Below are positions 1 to 6,903 of a stretch of 14,667 nucleotides of DNA, piece by piece. A program made the position numbers and the translations under genes. The notes beneath the pieces are model-generated. The model was not told the DNA's origin. It saw only the letters and a list, made by a program, of their open reading frames with translations, and ran no database searches. Each line of letters opens with the position of its first letter. Positions within the stretch are counted from its first letter, which is position 1. This DNA comes from an uncultured Phycisphaerales bacterium (GTDB lineage: Bacteria; Planctomycetota; Phycisphaerae; UBA1845; CAIVHJ01). Location of the stretch: contig CAIVHJ010000191.1 in NCBI GenBank assembly GCA_903905665.1, forward strand, positions 1-14,667. The letters are read 5' to 3'.

Positions 1-574
1 CCTCCGTAATCCGTCGGCATACGTCGTCGAATGGGGCGTCTTTCACGCGGTTGACCACCACACCGATCACTTCGACCTCGTGCTCCTCAAAGGACCGTTT
101 GTTGTTGACGATCGAAGCGACCAGTTGCTCAACATCGGTTCGCTCGCCGGACAAACTCCCTCTCGCCACCATCAACACCGGCGTCCGGAGATGCGCGGCG
201 ATGTGGCGGTTGATCTCCACATCGAACAAACTCACGACTTTCGGATTGTTGATGCCCTGTACCAGTATAAACTGCGCCTTTTCACGCAATGGGTTGTAAC
301 TTTGTTCCACACGCCCAAGCAAATCTTCCTGCCGCTGCGCGGCGATCAACCCACGCGCTTCCTCCAGCGAAACACCGGAAGTTCCGAGCAGATGAGGAGG
401 AATCTGGTAAGCGGACTGCATGACCCGCGTGTCGCTGTCGGCGGCGCCGGCTCCGATGGGCTTGTAAAACGCCAGTTCCCGAACCGCCTTGCGCAACACG
501 CCGTATAATCCGAGGGTCACGACGCTGCTGCCGGCTTCCTGATCAATTCCGCACACGAACAAACTGTTGCCCAT
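1..574 (-). CDS. pta: Phosphate acetyltransferase, N-terminal part (truncated by window edge)
   Basis: The visible 191 codons read MGNSLFVCGIDQEAGSS... and stay open to the left edge, so the C-terminal catalytic part lies outside. The protein resembles the N-terminal P-loop-like domain (dethiobiotin-synthetase fold, AAA_26) of long Pta enzymes. It has a degenerate nucleotide loop (GIDQEAGSS, residues 9-17), then AFYKPIGAG (about 35-43), FILVQGINNP (about 102-111), and VEVIGVVVNRVKDAP near the right end of the visible part. Long Pta proteins are about 700 residues and interconvert acetyl-CoA and acetyl phosphate in the cytoplasm; this N-domain is regulatory. The usual VEG triplet is VQG here, which is odd. 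The ATG at 574 is preceded by GGGAG with 8-nt spacing. The gene is divergent from sucD. It could instead be a shorter phosphotransacetylase-like protein with only AAA_26 and DRTGG domains; the missing C-terminus would decide. Confidence 0.7.
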   Translation of the reverse strand, partial: MGNSLFVCGIDQEAGSSVVTLGLYGVLRKAVRELAFYKPIGAGAADSDTRVMQSAYQIPPHLLGTSGVSLEEARGLIAAQRQEDLLGRVEQSYNPLREKAQFILVQGINNPKVVSLFDVEINRHIAAHLRTPVLMVARGSLSGERTDVEQLVASIVNNKRSFEEHEVEVIGVVVNRVKDAPFDDVCRRITE

Positions 575-582
575 GATCCAAA

Positions 583-587
583 CTCCC
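583..587 (-). promoter_or_regulatory. Ribosome binding site of pta
   Basis: GGGAG on the minus strand lies 8 nt before the ATG at 574. It supports that start for the truncated pta gene, for which no stop codon is visible. Confidence 0.6.
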
Positions 588-794
588 GTTTCATCTTTTA
601 CGGTGACTGGGGAAGATCAACTGTCAAACGACTCGAAAATCTCCAACACAATACCATAGAATCGGCAATCGTTGAAGACCGGTTGATCTCCGATGATTGG
701 ACAACGAAACGCTCAGGAGCGATAATGTGCGATTTACGTTGATCCCAATTGGATTCGGATGGATACATAACCTAAGTGGTTCATACAGATCAGC

Positions 795-799
795 AGGAG
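795..799 (+). promoter_or_regulatory. Ribosome binding site of sucD, decides the start
   Basis: AGGAG lies 11 nt before the ATG at 811. That ATG begins MSILVDRNTKVICQG, which matches the N-terminus of SucD proteins. The frame stays open upstream to a TTG at 697, but that extension has no family similarity. The 575-810 gap between pta and sucD must hold both divergent promoters; I could not identify a convincing -35/-10 pair in it. Confidence 0.65.
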
Positions 800-810
800 C
801 ATCACTAATC

Positions 811-1701
811 ATGAGTATTCTGGTCGATCGGAACACAAAGGTGATTTGTCAGGGAATTACCGGCTCTGCCGGAGCATTTCACACCGCGCAATGTTTGGCC
901 TACGGGACCAAGATGGTGGGTGGAGTCACGCCGGGAAAAGGCGGACAGAAGTCGGAACACGGTTTGCCGATTTTTGACACGGTGCATGAAGCGGTCGCAG
1001 CCACGGGCGCAAACGCTACGTTGATCTTCGTTCCACCGACCTTCGCCGCCGATGCCGCCATGGAAGCCTCCGACGCCGGAATCCGACTCGTCGTACTCAT
1101 CACCGAGGGAATTCCGACGCTCGATATGGTCAAGGCCCGAAAGTTCCTCGATGATCGCGGCACAAAACTGATCGGTCCGAACTGCCCCGGCATCATCTCG
1201 CCGGGCCAATGCAAGATCGGCATCATGCCCGGTTACATTCACAAACCAAAATCCAACGGCGAGCGCGCCGTCGGCATCATTTCCCGAAGCGGAACGCTCA
1301 CCTATGAAGCCGTCTGGCAATGTACGACGCGAGGCATCGCGCAGACCACGTGCGTGGGAATCGGCGGTGATCCGGTCAAGGGATTGAACTTCATCGAACT
1401 GTTGCAGTTGTTTCAGGACGATCCGGAAACCGAGGCGGTCATCATGATCGGTGAGATCGGCGGAACCGATGAAGAAAACGCCGCGCGGTTCATCAAAGAC
1501 CACGTGACCAAACCGGTTACGGCGTTCATTGCGGGTCGGACGGCTCCACCGGGAAAGCGAATGGGTCATGCCGGTGCGATCATCAGCGGCGGAACCGGAG
1601 ATGCGGCGTCCAAAATCGCCGCCCTGAAGGAAGCCGGAATCGCCGTCGCCGATTCCCCCGCCTCCATCGGCGAAACACTCGCCAAGTGTCTCAAACGCTG
1701 A
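811..1701 (+). CDS. sucD: Succinyl-CoA synthetase (ADP/GDP-forming) alpha subunit
   Basis: This 296-residue protein is close to E. coli SucD along its whole length. It forms succinyl-CoA from succinate, CoA and NTP, or the reverse, in the TCA cycle, together with the beta subunit SucC. The N-terminal CoA-binding Rossmann domain shows GITGSAGAFH and YGTKMVGGVTPGKGG. Next come the conserved IGPNCPGIISPGQCKIGI and SRSGTLTYE motifs. The C-terminal ligase domain carries VGIGGDPVKG and GKRMGHAGAI, whose histidine (residue 253) is the phosphohistidine, equivalent to His246 of E. coli. A few residues are inserted around KSNGER relative to E. coli. The close match favours SucD over the malate-CoA ligase relative. 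No sucC lies next to it: the upstream gene is the divergent pta. The stop codon overlaps the end of the convergent YkgJ-type gene by 11 bp, and I see no terminator between them. Confidence 0.96.
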   Translation: MSILVDRNTKVICQGITGSAGAFHTAQCLAYGTKMVGGVTPGKGGQKSEHGLPIFDTVHEAVAATGANATLIFVPPTFAADAAMEASDAGIRLVVLITEGIPTLDMVKARKFLDDRGTKLIGPNCPGIISPGQCKIGIMPGYIHKPKSNGERAVGIISRSGTLTYEAVWQCTTRGIAQTTCVGIGGDPVKGLNFIELLQLFQDDPETEAVIMIGEIGGTDEENAARFIKDHVTKPVTAFIAGRTAPPGKRMGHAGAIISGGTGDAASKIAALKEAGIAVADSPASIGETLAKCLKR

Positions 1702-2683
1702 GCACCTGTTTCAATCCGGTCAACCAGTCCACATAGGTATAAGGAACGTCGAGCGATTCGTGCATGGATCGTAATTGAGTCATCGCCCATTCGGTAAGAT
1801 CGTTTTGCCAGTCGGCTTTGCGGGATTCACGGAAGAACACGCGGCAGCCGACGGGACGGACGTCACGTAGCGTGCACAGATCATTCCGCTGAAACGGGCA
1901 CTCCGTCGAGACGCGCATTGAAGCGTCCTTCAATCCCGCCATCACACAAGCCAATTCTAGCGATGTGACATAGAGTCGATGACCGAACTCGGCGAAACGA
2001 CAACAGTGACCGCATTGCCGACAGTCTGGTTGATGCCGGGCGATCTGCGAATCGAGTGCGCGATACAACGCTTGTATCTGCGCCGACACATTCGGTTCTT
2101 GTGCCGCCGCACGAATTCTTGCGATCGGAAGCGCCGTGCTAGATGACGATTGAGCCAGGGTGCTTTGCTCATCCATCGAATTGCCGCCGACCGGCGCGGC
2201 AATCATTTCGCAAGACCAGACACTTTCGTCACCGAACAATTCAGGGTAAGAGTGAGTTTGGCGCCGGGATTCGATTTTGCTCGATGGATGCAAGCCGCCG
2301 CGATTCATTCCCGGACACACTTTGTCGGCCACCTCTCGCCATCGACGTCGCGAGCTAAGATTGTCGTCCCAAAACGGCCACGTGCGGCACTGCGCTGGGC
2401 GGACATCGTACACGCTGCAAATCCGATGACCGTCTTGCTTCTCTTGAAACACACACTCCCAGTTTTGATCCGGGCCTCGTTCGTTGAGTGAATATCGCAA
2501 ACCGATTCGACGGGTGTGGATTCGGGTAAATTCGTCCACGCTCATCTTCAGGTGATCCGCCAGCTGCCGCCGCTCGTTGTCGTTGACCCAGACGTGACCC
2601 GGCGCGCCGGCACAACACCGCCCGCACTGGGTGCACTGGAACCGCAATCCGTCGTCGTACCACTTGCATTCGGATTTAGTCAC
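1691..2683 (-). CDS. Tandem YkgJ-family (CxxCxxCC) cysteine-cluster protein
   Basis: This is a 330-residue protein with a GTG start at 2683, preceded by GGGGGAG at 9-nt spacing. It contains two copies of the YkgJ / UPF0153 zinc- or iron-binding module. Copy 1 has C17, C20, C23 and C24, then C77, C89 and C99 (ICSVYDVRPAQCRTWPF). Copy 2 has C221, C224, C227 and C228, then C262, C270 and C280 (LCTLRDVRPVGCRVFF). Each copy therefore has the full family pattern, including the D-V-R-P-x-x-C-R signature. A low-complexity linker of about 60 residues (roughly 150-210, Ser/Ala/Gln-rich) joins them. Family members are usually single-module proteins of about 100-250 residues, proposed to bind an Fe-S or metal cluster; no reaction is established. 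There is no signal peptide, so it is probably cytoplasmic. It converges on sucD, and its function here is unknown. Confidence 0.85.
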   Translation of the reverse strand: MTKSECKWYDDGLRFQCTQCGRCCAGAPGHVWVNDNERRQLADHLKMSVDEFTRIHTRRIGLRYSLNERGPDQNWECVFQEKQDGHRICSVYDVRPAQCRTWPFWDDNLSSRRRWREVADKVCPGMNRGGLHPSSKIESRRQTHSYPELFGDESVWSCEMIAAPVGGNSMDEQSTLAQSSSSTALPIARIRAAAQEPNVSAQIQALYRALDSQIARHQPDCRQCGHCCRFAEFGHRLYVTSLELACVMAGLKDASMRVSTECPFQRNDLCTLRDVRPVGCRVFFRESRKADWQNDLTEWAMTQLRSMHESLDVPYTYVDWLTGLKQVLSV

Positions 2684-2846
2684 GCTGCCTTACTCCCCCG
2701 TGAAGTGATCCATAGTATTTTGTACGCAGGCGAGTCAAAGATCAAATTCAGCCCTCTGCGGTCGATGAAAAACCGCGACAAAGCCGACCAATCGCCTCGA
2801 TTGTCTTGGATGTCAATGAGTTGTGTATGTTCGGTTTCACTTGAAG

Positions 2847-2860
2847 ACCGACCCGTCGGT
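2847..2860. repeat. Short inverted repeat (ACCGAC-CC-GTCGGT)
   Basis: Two perfect 6-bp arms are separated by 2 bp. It is short enough to occur by chance, and is recorded because it lies 44 bp from the much stronger 28-bp palindrome in the same gap. Confidence 0.4.
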
Positions 2861-2903
2861 GGAACACTGGGTTTCGTTTGGTAATTTCGCATAAGGAGGG
2901 GAG

Positions 2904-2931
2904 CGCTTCCGACCATCGATGGTCGGAAGCG
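2904..2931. repeat. Perfect 28-bp palindrome
   Basis: The left arm is CGCTTCCGACCATC and the right arm is its exact reverse complement; the centre is ATCGAT. There is no spacer and no mismatch. As RNA it would form a long GC-rich hairpin. No T-run follows on either strand, so it is not a canonical intrinsic terminator. An operator for a dimeric regulator, a repeat element or a factor-assisted terminator are all possible. An AAGGAGG-like string sits just before it (2893-2899) but does not lead to a credible gene. Confidence 0.85.
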
Positions 2932-2952
2932 GGAAGACAGAGCCCTAGTGTC

Positions 2953-3008
2953 TCACAAGCAGGTCCTCCATGAATCTCTGCTGGCGAGTCACTCAAAAAT
3001 GCTTGTGA
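2953..3008. repeat. 9-bp inverted repeat with 38-bp spacer
   Basis: TCACAAGCA at 2953-2961 is exactly complementary to TGCTTGTGA at 3000-3008. The enclosed segment contains the small symmetric element GAGTCACTC at about 2986-2994, so a branched fold is possible. It lies about 150 bp upstream of the carboxypeptidase start. Function is unknown and chance is possible. Confidence 0.45.
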
Positions 3009-3150
3009 AATGGGCTTTAATTATCCAGACGGAAGATTATCAGGCATAGGCGGTTCGGTGACTTGATGGGCACGGGGGATTGTCAAGCCTCCTGGGTTCT
3101 GGAACGATATCATATAAGATCGGTATCAAGAAATTTCCTGATTCTATATT

Positions 3151-3154
3151 GGAG
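3151..3154 (+). promoter_or_regulatory. Ribosome binding site that sets the carboxypeptidase start
   Basis: GGAG lies 6 nt before ATG 3161. The next upstream in-frame start is TTG 3080, which would add 27 residues ahead of the hydrophobic export segment. ATG 3161 places that segment directly at the N-terminus, as expected for a secreted protein. Confidence 0.6.
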
Positions 3155-3160
3155 AACGTC

Positions 3161-6100
3161 ATGTCCCATCGCGCCAAGCAAATGGCAACTGGAATTGTCG
3201 TCGTGGTGATTCTATCCACCGTCGCCTATGTCACCGACCCGGGAAAGATGTGGGCGCAACTGAAGCCCGTATCACCATCCTCCACAAAGATATCTCCGAT
3301 CACTACGACTCCAGTGGTTGAGAAACCGGCGGAACCTAATCCGCCATTGGGAGACATCTCGGAGGTCACGAATTACGACAAGTTGTTCATCGTCTGGGTG
3401 AGGGCGGAAGCCATTCCGGGTTTGCCGGATGATCTCAAGAATAGTTTCGACGGTGAGACGTTCAAGTTCACCGATCAGGGACAAATGGCGTTCATGCTGT
3501 TGACGCAGGAGCAGATCAATCAATTGCAAGCCCTCGGCGTGGCCCATGAAGTCGAAGTCAATCTCGCCGATCACTTGGCGCAGTTCGCCCCGCTGAAAAC
3601 GCTTGGCAAACTACAGCAACAACAGGGTAACTACGGATCGCTGGAAACACTGCGCAACCATCCGGTGCTTAAACAACGCGTGCAGGTATTCCAGGCTACC
3701 CGCGTGGAACAACGAAACGCCCAACGCGTGATCGATCCATGCTCCAATTCCTCGATTGTGCATTTAGACTACGACGAATATCACACTCTAGCGGAAGACG
3801 AATGTTTCATGACTAACCTCGCGATTGCATATCCAAACATCGTGCAGAAAGTGAGTATCGGCCTGTCGGTGCAGGGGCGAGACATCTGGGCCTTGAAAAT
3901 TACCGATTATCCATTACGTGATGAACCCGAGGAAGAGAAGATATTCTTCAGTGGTGAAACACATGCCCGCGAATGGGCCACCAACGAAATGATGTTGTAT
4001 CTGGCGGAGTACCTGACGACGCGTTATGGCACCGATGCCCGGGTCCAGCGGATCGTAAATAACTCGGTGATCTGGCTGGTACCGGTGGTCAATCCCGATG
4101 GTTTTGAATACACCCGGACCAATGATCGCATGTGGCGGAAGAACCGTCGGGGAACCTATGGCGTCGATCTCAATCGTAACTATGATTACAAGTGGGGTTA
4201 CGATAACTATGGTTCCGGTTCCAATCAATACAATGAAACCTACCGTGGGCCATCCGCAGCTTCTGAACCGGAAACGCAGGCGATTCAAAATCTTCTGGCG
4301 CAGGAGAAATTTTCGGTGGCCGTCGGTTATCACACTTATAGCCAGTTGGTGCTTTACCCGTGGGGCTTTGATAGAAGCTTGGCTCCACAAAGTTACACCT
4401 CCCTGCGCGCCATGGGTAAGAAATACGTCGATTTGGTGTATAACACACATGGTCAAACGTATGTAGCAGGTCAGGGCAGCTACACCATTTATCCTACCAA
4501 CGGAGATTCTGACGATTATGCCTACGGAGCTCATGGAACTCTGAGCTTCTGCCCGGAAATGAGACCGAACGATTCTAGTTTGGGCGGATTTGAGTTGCCT
4601 GAAGATCAAATACTGGCGAATAATGAAGAGAATCTGGCCGCTGCATTGTGGCTGATGGACAATGTAGCCAATGCTGTTGACGTTTCGAATCCCGTATCGG
4701 ATACGATCATCGAAAACCCGGCCATCGGCGATAACTTCTTTTCCCTGCCGTTCACGCCCGTTCATCAGAAGCCTGACCTGGTTTTGGGATTGCCCACATC
4801 TTTCATAAACCAGTTTCAGGCCTGGTTGGACTACATTTCTCAAGGCTGGACTTCCTTGAATCCCAACTTCGGCGCCGCGGGCCTCAATAACTGGCAACCG
4901 GGTTTCGAGGGCTGTGGTACCGTGGGCTATGGCTACAAGGTGGTCATCAATGATCCCGCGCTGCAGTCTTGGGCCGATGCACTGACTTCGTACAAGGTCC
5001 TGCCTTATGTTTTCGAAGACGGTGCGGACGTGGTGCTGCATCGACTCAGCTCTGACCTCAACGTCATTGGTATTCCCTCACGGACACCGGTTTCGATGCA
5101 GGACATCCGTATCTTCCGCCGAGGTCTTGAATCAGCCGGGAATACGTGGGGTTATCGTGAAGTGATTGTTGAACAGCGTACCGCCCTGGAAGATATGAAT
5201 GCTCCCACCCCATGGATCGATTGGAACTGGCATTACACCGATACCGCCGGAATTAACCATTATTCACACCCTACCGGCGTCAATGGGGCCAGTTTGTATG
5301 TCGAACCATTCCAAGCCTACCAGATTACCGTAAACATTCGTAGCGCACTATGGGGCGGACAATATCTACTCAGATTTCCCGATTCCACCGCCTTTGATTT
5401 TCCCGATTGCAACCGTAATTCTATTTCTGATATTGATGAACTCGCCACTGGTACCGCTCAGGATTGCAATGGCAACGGAATCCTGGACGAATGTGATTGC
5501 ATTACGAAAACCAGTTGGGATTGTAATGACAATTCGATACCTGACGAATGTGACATCGCCTCTGGACTGGACCAGAATTCCAACCAGATTCCCGATGATT
5601 GTGAAAGACATGTTCCGGAGGATTATCCGACTATTCAGCAAGCACTCACCGCTGCTCCAGAACATGGCGCGGTTTGGGTTGCTCCGGGAATTTACACCGG
5701 AGAGGGGAATCGGGATCTGAATTTTCTGGGTAAGGCCTTGCTCTTGCAATGCGCAGAAACCGGAGGATGCACAATCGATTGCCAAATGAACGGACGAGGT
5801 TTTGATTTTCATAATGGGGAGAAAAGCACTTCCATCGTGGCTGGTTTCCTTATTACTAAAGGCAACGCTTATATCGGAGGAGGCATATATTGTATGAACA
5901 GCAGTCCGACTATCCGCAATTGCACGCTTTCGGGGAATGTTGCTGACAACGGCGGAGGGATCATGATCGACAACTACAATTCTGACGCCATCATAATCTC
6001 AAACTGTACCATCGTGAACAATAGCGCTTCCTACGGTGGTGGCGGACTTTGCGGCTATCATTTTATAATCAACAATAGTATTGTCTGGGGAAACTCTGCT

Positions 6101-6727
6101 GCTTGGTCTGACCCTCAGTTGTTGATCTATGATTCCGCCACTCTGCGTTATAGTGATATTCAGGGCGGTTGGTCGGGAATAGGTAACATTGATGCCGATC
6201 CGTTGTTTGTCAATGCAGCCGGTGGGAACTACCACCTCTCATCAGGTTCGCCATGTATTGATGCCGGGGATCCGAATTTCATCCCGTCACCTGGTGAAAC
6301 CGACATTGATGGCCAGCCGCGAGTGATGGACGGAAATTATGATGGAGTGGCCCACGTCGATATAGGGGCTGATGAATTCAATAATACGGATGTGTGTGGC
6401 GATTTGGATGAGGATGGCGACGTGGATTACGACGACTATGTGATCATTCTCCATGCCATGGGGCACAGCGTCGGTCAGCCGGAATATGTGGCTGAGGCGG
6501 ATTATGACCACGACGGTGCGGTCAGTTTGATAGATTACCGAACCTGGTTCAATTGCTACCGGGATTTTGTGGGCAATCCGAATGCCGGTGTACCGACTCC
6601 TCCACCGCCACCCCCCGGCGGATCACCGCTTCCCGAACCATCGCCGAAACCGACACCACAACTCAAGAAAACCGTGCAAGATCAACTGACCCCCGAAGCC
6701 ACCCTGATATCGAATAACCGGAATTAA
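3161..6727 (+). CDS. Secreted multidomain M14 zinc carboxypeptidase with calcium repeats, beta-helix and dockerin-like domain
   Basis: This 1188-residue protein begins with a short basic stretch and a hydrophobic segment (11-24), a signal peptide or N-terminal anchor. A propeptide-like region runs to about 200. The M14 peptidase domain (about 200-500) has zinc ligands H268, E271 (HARE) and H391 (YHTYSQ), substrate-binding N338-R339 (DLNRNYDYKWG) and catalytic E466 (SFCPEMRP), so it should be active in removing C-terminal residues from peptides outside the cytoplasm. Residues 505-745 are an unassigned region. Four thrombospondin-3-like calcium repeats start at 749, 768, 787 and 804. A right-handed beta-helix with SPCIDAGD and VDIGADEF follows (about 816-1075), then a dockerin-like EF-hand pair (1081-1136). 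A Pro-rich tail (from 1144, with six consecutive prolines) ends the protein. I see no sortase or PEP-CTERM anchor. Codon use looks more A/T-rich than in the rpo genes. It appears monocistronic. Confidence 0.92.
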   Translation: MSHRAKQMATGIVVVVILSTVAYVTDPGKMWAQLKPVSPSSTKISPITTTPVVEKPAEPNPPLGDISEVTNYDKLFIVWVRAEAIPGLPDDLKNSFDGETFKFTDQGQMAFMLLTQEQINQLQALGVAHEVEVNLADHLAQFAPLKTLGKLQQQQGNYGSLETLRNHPVLKQRVQVFQATRVEQRNAQRVIDPCSNSSIVHLDYDEYHTLAEDECFMTNLAIAYPNIVQKVSIGLSVQGRDIWALKITDYPLRDEPEEEKIFFSGETHAREWATNEMMLYLAEYLTTRYGTDARVQRIVNNSVIWLVPVVNPDGFEYTRTNDRMWRKNRRGTYGVDLNRNYDYKWGYDNYGSGSNQYNETYRGPSAASEPETQAIQNLLAQEKFSVAVGYHTYSQLVLYPWGFDRSLAPQSYTSLRAMGKKYVDLVYNTHGQTYVAGQGSYTIYPTNGDSDDYAYGAHGTLSFCPEMRPNDSSLGGFELPEDQILANNEENLAAALWLMDNVANAVDVSNPVSDTIIENPAIGDNFFSLPFTPVHQKPDLVLGLPTSFINQFQAWLDYISQGWTSLNPNFGAAGLNNWQPGFEGCGTVGYGYKVVINDPALQSWADALTSYKVLPYVFEDGADVVLHRLSSDLNVIGIPSRTPVSMQDIRIFRRGLESAGNTWGYREVIVEQRTALEDMNAPTPWIDWNWHYTDTAGINHYSHPTGVNGASLYVEPFQAYQITVNIRSALWGGQYLLRFPDSTAFDFPDCNRNSISDIDELATGTAQDCNGNGILDECDCITKTSWDCNDNSIPDECDIASGLDQNSNQIPDDCERHVPEDYPTIQQALTAAPEHGAVWVAPGIYTGEGNRDLNFLGKALLLQCAETGGCTIDCQMNGRGFDFHNGEKSTSIVAGFLITKGNAYIGGGIYCMNSSPTIRNCTLSGNVADNGGGIMIDNYNSDAIIISNCTIVNNSASYGGGGLCGYHFIINNSIVWGNSAAWSDPQLLIYDSATLRYSDIQGGWSGIGNIDADPLFVNAAGGNYHLSSGSPCIDAGDPNFIPSPGETDIDGQPRVMDGNYDGVAHVDIGADEFNNTDVCGDLDEDGDVDYDDYVIILHAMGHSVGQPEYVAEADYDHDGAVSLIDYRTWFNCYRDFVGNPNAGVPTPPPPPPGGSPLPEPSPKPTPQLKKTVQDQLTPEATLISNNRN

Positions 6728-6757
6728 GTGGTTGGTGTTTATCGGCGCATCCGATTT

Positions 6758-6777
6758 GGGCACGGCATGCCGTGCCC
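6758..6777. repeat. REP-like perfect 20-bp palindrome
   Basis: GGGCACGGCATGCCGTGCCC is perfectly self-complementary and is followed by CTACA. From memory, GTAGGGGCACGG...CCGTGCCC sequences recur as dispersed intergenic repeats in several bacterial groups, so this is probably one copy of a REP or MITE-type element. Only one copy is present in this window, so its repeat status in the genome is inference. It lies 31 bp after the carboxypeptidase stop. Confidence 0.65.
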
Positions 6778-6843
6778 CTACAAAATATGCCATCCCTTGC
6801 TGCGTTGCAGGTTGAAGCGCCCGATGATTCGCAACATTCACAA

Positions 6844-6874
6844 AAAACCCCCGGCGCGTTCTGCCGGGGGTTTT
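6844..6874. terminator. Bidirectional intrinsic terminator between the carboxypeptidase gene and rpoC
   Basis: The arms CCCCCGGC (6848-6855) and GCCGGGGG (6863-6870) enclose a 7-nt loop. They extend by four A-T pairs to a 12-bp stem. On the plus strand TTTTATTATT follows the hairpin; on the minus strand TTTTTTG follows. It is 30 bp beyond the rpoC stop and about 116 bp beyond the carboxypeptidase stop, so it fits both convergent transcripts. Confidence 0.92.
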
Positions 6875-6903
6875 ATTATTCACAACAAAAGGTCAAAGGA
6901 AAA

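Larger units (their letters stand above)
2684..3160. other. Non-coding divergent intergenic region rich in inverted repeats
   Basis: This 477-bp gap lies between the start of the YkgJ-type gene (minus) and the carboxypeptidase (plus), so it should hold both promoters. Short frames here (minus 2680-2916, plus 2516-2884) give composition-like peptides without recognisable motifs, and I do not call them. The region contains three inverted repeats, listed separately. AT-rich sequence around 3108-3118 (ATATCATATAAGAT) could include a -10 element for the carboxypeptidase, but no matching -35 is visible at normal spacing. Confidence 0.6.

Noticed and set aside
80..508. Plus-strand open frame opposite the pta fragment
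   Set aside because: It is in codon register with the minus-strand pta frame, which has clear family similarity and a good ribosome binding site. This frame has neither.
697..810. Upstream extension of sucD to TTG 697
   Set aside because: The extra 38 residues have no similarity to SucD N-termini. ATG 811 has a ribosome binding site and matches the family start exactly.
805..1569. Open frame of 254 codons on the minus strand opposite sucD
   Set aside because: It is in codon register with sucD and open for the same reason. The product looks like random arginine-rich sequence.
2893..2948. Mini-gene after AAGGAGG, encoding MVGSGKTEP at ATG 2919
   Set aside because: It has only nine codons, a spacing of about 19 nt from the ribosome-binding-like string, and a start inside the 28-bp palindrome. 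The GSGKT string is most likely coincidence.
2680..2996. Short open frames on both strands in the YkgJ-carboxypeptidase gap
   Set aside because: The peptides are 78-122 residues with no motif or good start context. They cross the palindromes and overlap one another, as expected of non-coding DNA.
3067..3085. Possible sigma-54 promoter (GGGCACGGGGGATTGTC)
   Set aside because: The GG to GC distance is one base too long and the invariant GC of the -12 element is missing (GT instead).
3080..3160. Upstream TTG start of the carboxypeptidase
   Set aside because: It would place 27 residues ahead of the export segment. ATG 3161 has GGAG at 6-nt spacing and gives a proper signal-like N-terminus.
3914..5041. 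Minus-strand open frame of 375 codons opposite the carboxypeptidase
   Set aside because: It is in register with the real gene. No motif, signal sequence or convincing ribosome binding site was seen.
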